Assembly: GCA_009733575.1 (NCBI GenBank)
Contig: ML769408.1
Coordinates: 124,001 to 188,000, forward strand
From: Gymnopus androsaceus JB14
Taxonomy: Eukaryota > Basidiomycota > Agaricomycetes > Agaricales > Omphalotaceae
Direction: 5' to 3'
DNA length: 64,000 nt
Made by a program: the position numbers and the translations under genes. A model generated the notes under the pieces. That model was given only the letters and a program-made list of their open reading frames with translations. It did not search any database and was not told the DNA's origin. Shown here piece by piece: positions 31,481 to 42,401 of this stretch (positions are counted from its first letter, which is position 1; every line of letters starts with the position of its first letter).

Positions 31481-33912
31481 CCGTCTCGTTCATCTGGTGT
31501 CGAAAATTGTAGAGCAAAGTGACTTTTTTTTTGGGCATTCGTTTGGCTGGCTGTATATGGGGCGCGTACAAATGGCAAGACGAGAGCGTCGGATCGAAGA
31601 ATAGAGAAGCAGTCGCGCAAGGGAGACTACAATGCGATGAGAGACATACGTGACGGTAGTGGGAGAGCAAGTGATGTGTCAAGAATTGAGTTTGACTGAT
31701 CACGTCCGTCCTCCAGAATAGTATCCTCCAGCTCACTCTCCTAGCACGACAATGATCAAGAGCGAAAAGAGCGACTCGTCCATCGAAATCTTAGACAACT
31801 CAATTACCCAACGATACGTGGAAGACCAAGGGCACGGCAACATGCTACGCTGAGGAAAACCGTTTCAAAGCTCTCCAGTTCCTCCAAATTGTCAAGACAC
31901 AATAAACGACGGTCCCCTGAGGGTCTTTACGAAAAGGCGGCACCTCGCCACGTACAGCCAAATGAGCATATACGATATGCTCTTGTTGATATCCCTTGCA
32001 GGACCTCTCCTCTTTCGAATTCATTGTTGGTTGATGTCGCATGGATGTCGCAACCTTTCTCCCCCCATTACGCTGGCTCCGTCATGAAGCAGGGAGTTCT
32101 TCCTATTGGTCTCGTGGGTTTCGCTGCTGCTGGGGCAAATCTTGCAAAGTTTCAGCATGAATCACTGGGCTAATCTATGCATTTGTTGACTCGAACGCGC
32201 TCTTGAATGCTACACGGAACAGAGCATACAAGCCCGATTGTGGCTGTCTGCTCCCGGCTCCCGACTCCCGGCGCCCGCGATACCATCCAGATGACCCTGA
32301 CTTTGACTTTGCTAGAACGTTGATGATCATGCAATGTAAATAAAATGGCACCTACATAATTGGGTGACCTTCGATGGCATTTAGATTATCTTTACTCCTC
32401 CGCTGTATCAGTGAGTATCAGGGATCATAAAGCAACTGACAATTGAGTGAATGTGAAGAGAATCTCCACGTCGTCATTTTAGTGTAATGCTAGACAACCA
32501 GCAAGAAACGTTATCATGGTCGTTTTCATGACGAACGCAGTGATAGAAAGGATGACGAACTACTGGCTACCAACCTCGTTCTGAGATTCAAGCTTGGAGA
32601 TATTCTTCCTGTCGGCGGGAAAACACATCGATAGATCGTCAGTGTCACTCAGAATGAGTAGGGGCCGGGCTGAGCTTTCCTCTATACTTCCTTGAAGCGG
32701 CAAAAAGTAATCTCCATGTACTTCGAAAATTGTAAACAAAAACAGAAGTTTTGCGCGCGACATCGTAACAATCATGATGGTGCCACACTGGGGTGGAAGT
32801 GCAGAAGACATTGTGTTTAAAAAGTCGACGAATTTCTAAATACCATCCCTATATGCTTCAACCATTATTGCATATGGATTTTCAATTCTTCTATCTATGC
32901 ATACCACTGTTAACACTTTTCAGCATTCTTGCAGGTCCCTCCGCGCGGACACGATAAAATGAACGAACTCTTGCGGAATTCCGCTTCTTTAGGCATACGC
33001 CATATAAAACGACATCGTTGAAGTAGTGTATTCAAACCCCATCCGAACTTCGCTCTTTTCATGACTTACATATGTACTTAGAATTTTTCTTCCCGCTTGA
33101 ACGATTTATTTGAAAGGTATTGATATGTTCCCTTCCGAGCACCGACGGGATTGGTCTGTAGTAGTCTACGGCTGACTAATACTGATACTAGGACTAAGGA
33201 GCAGGGGCCACAGAAATAACAGTTGGTAAACTTAAATACCTTCCATACTCGCAGAATGTATACAAACTTATTCTGGTTTCTGGAATTTAATGTTATTTAC
33301 TTGGACAAAGGATTAATTAGAGTCTTACTGCCAAAGGAAATCCCTAGTGCTACTAGTAGAACCTTATCGGCGGCAAGCTGCAACCTCCAGTTCCACCGAT
33401 CGAGGGCGATCTTTACTTGAGAATTCCAAACGCCGCCCTTGGCTGAACCCGGTGGAATCCTATGCCCTATAATTCAGTACCATGTCGGGCCTCCTAGGCG
33501 GGAAAGGGAGCGGGAAGCAGTCTGATGAAATCAATCGATTGTGAAGCTAAGGACAGATACCGACACCTTCGCTATCTTCTCTCTGGTAAACATCTCATCT
33601 CATTGATCACCGAGTCTTATACGATCCCTGAAACGCTATCAGTGACATGTCATTCCTTCCCCGTCAGAAGAAGCCAGAACTTTGTAAGTAGGATCCGACA
33701 CTATTATCTGGGGATATGCTCGAATGTTTCGGTCAGCGTGTTCTCCAGAGCAAATTCAAAGTCACCACACCGCAATGGAATCTTTTCAACGGAGGCGAGA
33801 TCTGGGCACTTGTGAAACGAGAGTGTAGAAAAGATACATTCAATTGAATATTAGTACAAAACACGGAAGAAGGTCCGAAGTCCTTCATTTACTGCTTTGA
33901 AATTCGACGAGG
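31481..33912. other. 2.4-kb stretch with no supported gene
   Basis: Only short ORFs without domains or coherent splicing are present. An 83-codon minus ORF (32560-32811) has an ATG but no recognisable feature. The stretch may be the degraded upstream part of the Crinkler-like relic plus the 3' flank of the CCCH gene. Confidence 0.5.
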
Positions 33913-35149
33913 TTAGAGTGGTACCGGTGCGCCTGTGGCATGAACGCCGGTCGAAACACTAATACGACGTGCGTGAACAGGACGAAGGCGCCAGTTTAAA
34001 TCAGAGTTTGCGCCCTTTGTTCCTTTTCGGCGCATACCGCCGCTAGGAAGGTTTAGTTCGTTCTGAACTTCGGGAGGTGCATCAGTCCTGGATACCCAGG
34101 AAGCAGAAGCGTCAGCCGGGGAGAACCCTCTACTGTTGAATCCATTCAGTTGAAAGGGTATGTAGGGGGATGCCTGATAAAGCGAATGTGGTGAACCCAT
34201 CGGGAGAAAGTAATTATCGGCGTGAAGCGTTGCGGCCGGGTAGATAGGAGCGAGAGATGGCATCGAAGGAGGAGAATAATAATATGTCATGCCGCCGATC
34301 TCCTGCGGGTTGGGAGGTGAAACTAACGGTGTCCCGAGAGAAGATGGCAGTGAGTGCATAGGATAGGTCAAGGATGGCGATGAATAGACAGGTACTGAAC
34401 GTTGCGCTGGAATAGCTGCAAATGGCTTCGCATTGTCCAACAAAGGCTCTGGATGCTTAAAGCGACAGTTCGTACGCGAGCAATTGGGCCAATTGAGACA
34501 AGGCGTATATTTTTTATCTGTACAAATTGACTCGTAAGAAACCTAATATCATATCAAATTTGACTTACAAGCTTCTTTATTCGTGGGATGGAAATAACGA
34601 CATGTAGCCGCAGTGTTCTTGCACTTTCCTTGAACGAATGACCAGCAATGGGGTCTGGTAGAAGGGGCCGATTCATTCAAAAAGACACCACTCGTACGAG
34701 AATCCGCTTTAGCATAGAGTAGATCCATGTCGTGAACACTACCAGCAGTTCAGCAGTAGGAGAGAGGCAATGAGTAGAAGCTTACAATTTGCAGGTATCG
34801 CCCATCGGGCAACTTCCAGTTTCCGAGAAATGTTTACATGGGGCAGTTTTCCATGCGATTGGGGTAAACACAGTCGTATTAGGTGCTTCCTGTGGGCCAT
34901 TCGTTTCGTAGCATTCGCCAGAATCAATCTGAGCTGAGAGTGGCAAAGGCTTCGAAGACCCAAACGGACTGTTGCGATGATATGGTGGAAAAGAGATGCC
35001 CACAGGGTGAGAATACTTGCAGTTTGGGCGCGAGCAATTTCCCCGCACGTAGTTCCAGCATGTTTGAGCTAGAAAATATATATAGGGTTGAACACGTTTG
35101 AAACGTGTGTAGATTCAAACTCACGGGTGTGGTCGGCAGGGTGAGCCAT
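33913..35149 (-). CDS. CCCH zinc-finger protein with four fingers
   Basis: Four exons (35125-35149, 34786-35068, 34569-34738, 33913-34517) give 360 aa. The first exon codes for eight residues only. There are four C-x7/8-C-x5-C-x3-H-type fingers: CWNYVRGNCSRPNCKYSH, CKHFSETGSCPMGDTCKFVH (split by intron 2), CWSFVQGKCKNTAATCRYFH and CLNWPNCSRTNCRFKH. Spacing and aromatic residues fit RNA-binding CCCH proteins that act in mRNA turnover or export. The C-terminal 200 residues are Ser/Pro/Tyr-rich and disordered. The specific RNA role is unknown. Confidence 0.9.
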
Positions 35150-36355
35150 GGATATGTGAGTTTGTTGAGCGACTGGTCGCTACTGAGTCTTTCAGCAAAA
35201 CGCGGAAAATCGAAAATCGATGCGAGAAGCAGATAGTTGCACGTGTGAAGCACGCGAGAACTAGAGAAGTGAAGTGAGAATAACTGAAGACGAGGATTGG
35301 GTTAATGGCATTGAGTGCCCAATTTATACAACGAGGGCAACTGCTTTGACTAGTGGCAAAAAACCACAAACACACAGTATTTCCTCATTAATCCATTAAG
35401 GACAATGAGAAGCGATAGACTGTCTGAAAAAGGTATATCAGTATCCACGGCCACATTCCACAATGACCGTGGCCTATGTATCGACAGGCCACTTAGAACA
35501 ACCACCATTGTTCCTGCACCGGAAATTGAAGCGGACCACTTTTGACGACCATTGAATACATAAGAAACTGTACTGTTAGAGAAGGTGCTTTAGAATCAGC
35601 TTAAAGATAAGTTGGAAAGTAATTCTGGAAGAAGCTGATCAAAGTTGCGTACCGGCGCCTATCCGATTAACGGTAGCACGTGGTTTCGGCACTTGAGTGC
35701 CGCGGCATTGCCGTGGATGCATTTCTGGCTAAGCGCTCTCTACCGCCGGATAAGTTACTACTGATAGGATTCGTTTTTCATCCGCAGGGTGCGCAGGGAG
35801 CAGCGTCAAGGATGAATCCAGAGGCAGTAATCATGTGCTAGCTGGTATTGTACGAGTAGCCATACTCCAGAACTCTCCGCAGCTACCTTTGATATCTCAG
35901 TTCAGCCGATTATCCTCAGCCTAGCAGCCAACCAGTAGCGCTGCATTGCAACTTATACAAACGGTTCTTTCAAGTTATTTTAGCTCCACTGGCCCCCGAC
36001 AGAAAACAATCGTCGTTGTGTTTCGCGTCTATGCAACTAATTCATCATACCAGGTATCCCTCATCTCAACACAGCGTCCAGTTGTGATCCCGGGAATCAA
36101 GGAACTTTCAATATGAAGAATGATTCAGTGATTCCCCTGGTTGACTGACCACTTGATACTTGCTACGGCTTGGCTTTTCATGTGATAGATACTGTAGTAT
36201 CTATCAAAGAATAGTTATACATACATACAGCGACTATGTGAAGTCGTCCTATACAGAGTACGTAGAAATTAAAGTGGTATATGCGATTAGTATACAGGCG
36301 ATAAATAAGGATATCATGATCATAGCACATGAAATTCATAAAGAGGAAGACGATA
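35150..36355. other. 1.2-kb spacer, no gene seen
   Basis: It lies between the CCCH gene start (minus) and the 3' end of the next minus-strand gene, so it holds the CCCH promoter. No repeats or RNA genes recognised. Confidence 0.5.
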
Positions 36356-37988
36356 TCATGGTTGCAATGCCATGTTTTGCGCCTGAAGAGCTGGATTGCT
36401 CATAACATCGTAGCCAGGCATCATATGGTGTATACGTTTTCGTGGTGGCAAGCCAGTGAGATCCTGAAAATCTGAGTTCAGCGAGGGTGATCTCAACTGA
36501 ACGGGCCCAAGTACCTCGCCGTACTGGGGATCTACGCCATTATAAGCATCGAACAGGTGAGGACGGCCTGTAGACAACCTACCCTGCATCTGCCCACCGT
36601 TTTCCCAGCTCCGTGAATGTTTTCGAACGATATTGCGCCCATGGTCCTGCAGAGCGTTTAAGCAAAGAGTTTATGCATTATTAAATGCTATAGCACTCAC
36701 TTCGAGATGAGCCATAGGCTCAGGTGCGTACATTCCCTGGGTGTCAGCCTCACCCCATTCCAGCTTTGTATTAGACCTATTCTTTAGATCTTGAGCCTGA
36801 ATTTTCTGTCAATCAATAAAAGACAAGTATGAAAGACCAAAAAAGCGCCAACCTCGCTATGATAACGGGCCAGAGCATGCGCAGCTTGTGCTTCTTCTAA
36901 TGAAACAGAGGATTGTCTTGATCGTTGTTCTGTAAAAGAAGCTCATTAGGATTTGCGCGGAGACTGTTTCATCAAACATACCAGCTGTATTCATCGACAA
37001 GAGAGCAGCCACTGCAAAGATGATCAGAAAGTGGTAGATAAGAATAAGCTTTAGATCGACGCACTAACATCATCCCGACGCTTCTCTGCGGCGGCTACTG
37101 ACTGTCGCGCTTGTCGCTCGGCGTCTAAACACGCTGTGTACCGTAAAAACGCGTCTTGGGTGTCTTTCTGAGCACGAGCCAGTGTGGCGCGAGATATCTG
37201 AAGCGCTTGTTCTATGATGGGAATCAGGAACGGCGGCGAGCGAAACTTGCATATAGCTTACTGGATGTAGTGGCTTCCTGAGCCAGAGATTCGGGGTTTC
37301 GTAGAGTAGGAGAGTCCGTCGGTCGGCCGTTCATGGACATATGATTGCTCCCCGCATCTGCTGTGTCTGGTCGGGAGTTTGAGATAAACAAGTTATTAAA
37401 ACGATCAAACCACTCACCACCTCGACTGCGCTGGTCAAGATAACTTTGATCTGACGGATCTGGAGAACCTGAATCGACAGAGTGGTCGCGAATAATGTAT
37501 GGGTCGGCGCCGTTACGCAAACGAGGATTGTGCGGAATGCCAGCCGCCTGTCGTTCAATAAATTTTCGCAAAAATGACAGCTCGATATCGTCTGGCATGG
37601 TGTATGGGGGGCCCTGGATATCTCCCTTTTGCATAAGGAGCTCTAGATGAGACATGGTTTTATCCTTCAACTGCTGCAGCCACTCGTGTAATTCCATGTG
37701 GTCTTGGTCTGCGCGTGCATCGTAATCCTGGCGTCTTCGTGCTTTCCGCCAGTAAGTTTTTGTGAGTTTCAGAGCGCGATTAACTTCGTTATCGAGTGTC
37801 CGGTACCAGTCACTGGCCTGGCGGTTTAACCGCACAGCCAAAACGCCTGGCTGGACGCGCAGCTGAAGAGTGCATCTTCCGTCACGGTCTGGAGGCCCAA
37901 GTACGCCCTTTTGCCCCTGGTTTCCCCGAGTGGCTCCCCTCGAGACATTGCCTAGCTCGGGCCATGGTAGATCGTCGGTGATGGACAT
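36356..37988 (-). CDS. Coiled-coil hypothetical protein, 441 aa
   Basis: Function not recognised. Seven exons (37418-37988, 37262-37366, 37065-37211, 36982-37011, 36853-36929, 36701-36805, 36356-36646) are all in phase. The start is the ATG of MSITDDLPWPEL; upstream frames have no ATG. The N-terminal ~130 residues are helical and basic (LKLTKTYWRKARRRQDYD, HEWLQQLKDK). A disordered Asp/Ser/Pro stretch follows, then a coiled coil (SRATLARAQKDTQDAF, AERQARQSVAAAEKRRDD), and the tail contains PPRKRIHHM, a possible nuclear signal. The intron 37367-37417 is 51 nt without a stop, so its retention would only add 17 residues. The 30-nt exon 36982-37011 is unusually short. Confidence 0.85.
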
Positions 37989-38588
37989 GTTAAGAAATGG
38001 AGATATGAAATGGTGGTGAAAGTGGTTGCAAAGAACCCGAGAAACCGACACTTGACTTTAAAAAACGGGAGAAAAAAATTAGCGAAGATGTCTGAAAGAA
38101 AATGTCGGCTTATAAGTCGGCATCAAATGGTGATGGATTCCTGAAAGGCACTGCAGCAGGCCTGATGGATTTTATTCAATCAATCGGGCGTTTCTACATT
38201 TGGCCTTGGATACGGTGTGGAGATCTGGATTGTCTGGAGCTATACTTTCGGTGCCATCGCAGCTCCCACAATTGTTCACATTTTTGGCGGGGTTGCTCAT
38301 GCTCACTGATGGACACGGAAGTAGTTATTCCGAATCCTGGTGATTTCACTCTGCCACGAACGTCGAACAACATACATACTGTGTAAACGTAACACTACAT
38401 ACACTGATGTCGGATCAGAAAACGTCGGGTACGCGCAATCGTTTCATCCACGACCCAGTCACCCTTAACGTTCATGACATACTCTCTGCCTTTCATGATC
38501 TCTTGGAATCGCAGTTCGTGCTGTTACCTATACCCCAAACGCAGAGCGCCCCCCACTATGTTAGGCCGTACGTTTCATCAGTTGATAC
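37989..38588. other. Spacer between divergent coiled-coil gene start and ALDH7 3' end
   Basis: A plus-strand ORF of 94 codons (38102-38386) has no recognisable domain and no splice structure. The rest is probably promoter of the coiled-coil gene and ALDH7 3' UTR. Confidence 0.4.
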
Positions 38589-41090
38589 TTAATCGGTACT
38601 GAAGTTTACTCCTTGTGCGAGGGGAGCTTCATTTGAAAAGTTTACTGTTAACATAAGTGAGAACATGACATCTCGAAGGACACAGAGGGCGTACTAGTGC
38701 AGGCGCTCCAGCGCACATATTGCTTCCAAGCATCACCACCCGATTCTCTACCCCTGTTGGACGAATAAGCATACTGATCGTAAGTAGAACCGGATATGGC
38801 ACGTACCATCCTGTACTCTGAAATTACAAAGGGAAGCAAGATCAACGTGTTCTTGCGCGGAAACTCGTGACTAGCCTACCTTATTACCGCCGCTAAGATA
38901 CGGAATATCAGTACAGGCCGCTTCTCGTAGCAAAAACACAGGCACCCACAAGCTAGCTCCAATCTCAGCACCTGACGTACGGAATATCAGTACAGGCCGC
39001 TTCTCGTAGCAAAAACACAAATCTCAGCACCTGACGTCCCTGCATTCACCTGAAATAATGAATTGTCCGAAGGATGGGGAGGAAATTGCCGGATGAGAGA
39101 GATAGAGAGGCAGATAACACACACTGACATTGACGATTCCGGTGTCTGATCCACTGGGACCCGTCCATGTTCCAACGTTCCTTAGATCACGGGTCCAGAG
39201 ACTGCTCGAAAGGCCCTGAAAAAAAAGTATAAGCTTGAAGAAGAAAGGAAGCCTAGAAGCTCGACCTGCGGTACCGCGTTGTTCCATCCGATAGCCTCGT
39301 CTAGCTCATCGAACACGGCCACGTTCAAAATTGGTGCGAAGGTTTCGGTGCTCCAGATGCTGTCCGTCATATCGACAGACTTGGGGATAGCTATGGTGGG
39401 CTGTACGAAATTCCCGCCGTTAAACGGAGTAACATCGTAACCCTTTCCTCCACAAAGGATATCGGCGTTGATGGTGCGCAAATGTTCGATGGTATCTGTG
39501 TAGAGGCCGACTGCAGCAGCGGTGTGTAGAGGTCCCAAGAGAGTATCACTGTCCAAAGGATCACCAGGCTTAAGCGAAATATAAAGTTTCTGAAGACGCT
39601 CAAGAAACTCGGAGGCAATTTGACGGTGTAAGAAAAGACGGCGGGTGGAAGTGCATCGTTGGCCAGCGGTGCCCACAGCTCCAAAGAATACTCCGGGTAC
39701 TGCCAGAGAGAGATCCGCGTCTGGCATCACAATTGAGGCTGAAGCGCAACTTTAATTTCAAGCTAAACAATTTAAATAAAAGAAAACGAACCGTTATTTC
39801 CACCTAGCTCTAGGATCGACTTTGCGAACCTTGACATGACTTTCTGGCCAACAACGCGACCGACGCGCTCACTTCCCTGGGAATGATTAGAAATAATGTT
39901 GGATATAATTTCCCTAACTTGAGATTTACCGTGAAAGATACTATAAAGGGTTTCAAACGGGCGTAAAGTTCTGAGGAAGAGTGCTTGCTTACCCAAATCG
40001 ACTTTCGAGCTACCCACCAACGCCTCACCTACCGGTTGGCCACCAGTAACTAGTCCCGCCAGTGCGCCCGGAAGGTCATTCTTCTTCAATATTTCGGCAA
40101 TAATGGATGTCACCGCGATTGAGGTTAAACAAGTGGATGGCGATGGTTTCCACAGCGTACCGTTCCCCGCTGTCAGAGACAGGGCCAGATTCCTATCCCA
40201 AAGCAAACTTAATAACGGGCTCAAGTTTCGTGCAGATTACGAATAACATTCACCAGCCATACACAGCCACCGGGAAGTTGAAAGCGGACAATACGGCAAC
40301 AACACCCAAAGGATTCGGTACTGCAAGTGTGTCAATACCAAAAATCAGCGCCGTTATTTATCATCTCACCTTCGAGGATGGAGTGTCCAGGGCGCTCTGA
40401 GGCGACCACTCTGCCGTTCATCATTCTTGACAGTCCTACGGCATAGTCACACTGTAACAAGTTGAATTTTTGAAGTTGCAAAGAGAAACAGAGATAGGAC
40501 ACACTATGTCGATGAATTCTTGAACCTCTCCCACACCTTCAGTCCTGATTTTACCCATTTCCAAGGTGACAAGAGCACCCAGCTCTTCCCGCTGGAGAAC
40601 AGATGCGTCAACACTGTGCATCAAGACGTTTACAACCAGTCTAACCTTGTTAGCAAGTCCTTCTCGGATTTGCCTCAGAAGCTCGCCTCTCCGGGGAGCA
40701 GGAACATCTAAATCAGTGATCACAATTGAGGTTGCAGTTACAATTCAAGAACCACAGCACCTACTACGAAAGTGGAGATAAGCCTCGCGGGTCTTTGCCA
40801 AAGCTTCCGACACCTCTGCAGGCGACGCCGTTTTGACATGAGCCAAGACTTCCCCTAGAGCAAGCATTCAGCTCCTTGCCAACAGTTGTCCATTCTGACG
40901 CACCAGTTGTAGGGCACTTGGACTCCACAACTTCACCGGAGCCTTTCCATTGTCCGTCGTATACGCCATCAACTTCCTTGTTTGCAAGAATATTGAAAGC
41001 GGAGAGTATGCCAGAAGCTCGGGATGACAAGGACCGCTTCAAGCGCGTACAAGTGCGCGCTTGGATATAGGCTCGTTTTGCAATGATCAT
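38589..41090 (-). CDS. ALDH7-type (antiquitin/aminoadipate-semialdehyde) dehydrogenase, mitochondrial
   Basis: ALDH7 enzymes oxidise alpha-aminoadipic or related semialdehydes with NAD+. Seventeen exons sum to 1611 nt (536 aa): 40904-41090, 40765-40854, 40646-40707, 40505-40591, 40370-40451, 40254-40320, 39993-40192, 39930-39940, 39792-39876, 39266-39738, 39129-39215, 39031-39049, 38950-38971, 38880-38892, 38807-38817, 38695-38753, 38589-38644. The N-terminus ([19 protein letters not shown]) looks like a mitochondrial presequence. Key motifs: [31 protein letters not shown] (NAD site), the catalytic Glu in LELGGNN, the catalytic Cys in [32 protein letters not shown] and [17 protein letters not shown]. 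Four exons are 11-22 nt. The model needs the 59-bp duplicated unit at 38972-39030 to be spliced out; without that a stop follows. Confidence 0.94.
38900..39037. repeat. Tandem duplication inside ALDH7 (79-bp and 59-bp units)
   Basis: Left unit 38900-38978 and right unit 38979-39037 abut. They share 41 identical bases at one end and 18 at the other. The right unit lacks 20 bp (38941-38960 of the left unit), which contain the end of an exon and its intron donor. There are no mismatches in the shared 59 bp, so the event is recent. Confidence 0.95.
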
Positions 41091-42401
41091 GGTGAGCGCA
41101 AGAGGTCTTGGTAAGAGAATAAGGTTTAGCGAAGAAGCTCCATTCGCATTGAGCGAACGAAGAGCCGACGCTATCACGTGCAGAAACTTAAGCGCGCGCG
41201 CCTTCACAACGTCCGGGACATGTAGATGATGTACAGGCGAGTTCGACACAAGGATTGCTTGGATTCACGCGCCGAATTCTCTCATAGATGGATCTCTTTG
41301 GGCCAGATGAAAAAAACTCACAACCCGTCTTCAATCATCCATCGTAATAGGTTTGAACTCCAAGCTTCTCGGAGACTCGAGGTTTTCATATCTCAGGAAG
41401 GATATCTATCGCACATTGTTTGATACTGATTCAGATACTGATATAACCTAGGCTATTCTAGGATATACTATAGTGCGTCTTGGGTTTCCCAACGCTCTGG
41501 ATTCCATGCTATCTGCAACGGGGCCCGACATCGACTACTAAGTATACTAGTACTACTTCATACAGGTACCAATTTTCTATCATTACCCCTAATGATGAAT
41601 GGAACTATTCGGTGCTGATCCAACGTGTTTTTGGATAGACGAAACTCCAGATTATGCCACATATAGACTTACTTCCAGCGCTGGTTTGATTTATTGCAGG
41701 TTCGAACAAATGATCCTAAACATGCTCGAAGAAAGTCGTTTCGCATCTCCAACTTGAACCATCGAAGTTCTTTGTATATATTCAAATGTCATGGGTGCTT
41801 CTGAGAAAGAAGCCAATTCTTCATGGCTAATTCCGAACTTCTCGTAAACTTCTCGTGACTTTACAGGACATATGAGGGAATTCTCCAGAATTCCTTGAAC
41901 TAAGTCCAGTGGCACATACCAACTAGCAGCATCTAGAGATAGGTCATCTTTAGGCCTGGTTATTGTTAGTAGACGCAACGTGCAGCCTACAAGTCGTTTA
42001 GCACCGTGACACGCTAAAATAAGTGAATTGTGTCTCCGACATGGACTCCGCCTTAAGAAATCGCACGGCGTCCCGTACTGAGGTGGTATCTCAGTTAAAA
42101 AAGTCAGGGGACTCGGTGATTGAAAAAGCTTTGGAAGATTTTCTTTGCATCCCAAACATATATACGGGCACTGGTTTTTGCAACAGCAGAAGCAATCAAA
42201 GTAACCAATCTGCCAACGCCATCCCAGCTCGTTGATATCACTGGTCTTGAGATTGTCTTGCGATCTGCAATTGGGCACAGAGATTTCAGAGTCTAAACAG
42301 TCAGTTCGTTTTATTCTCCAAAAGATGATTTTAATCAAGTATACAGGTGAGGCAGTAATACACACGCAAAAGTCTATGGAGTCAAGCCATGGACTTTCGA
42401 A
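41091..42401. other. Spacer upstream of ALDH7; unsupported minus ORF inside
   Basis: It holds the ALDH7 promoter. An open minus-strand frame of 224 codons (41691-42365) is long for this region but starts without ATG, has no domain I recognise and lies just past the JIP5 stop. I do not call it a gene. Confidence 0.4.

Noticed and set aside
33482..33543. Short ORF with a P-loop-like GGKGSGK
   Set aside because: Only about 20 codons long with no other ATPase motif nearby; a Gly/Lys-rich chance match.
41691..42365. 224-codon minus-strand open frame between ALDH7 and JIP5
   Set aside because: It has no ATG near its start, no recognised domain and no upstream exon that fits; its upstream end nearly abuts the JIP5 stop. 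Could be reconsidered with transcript data.
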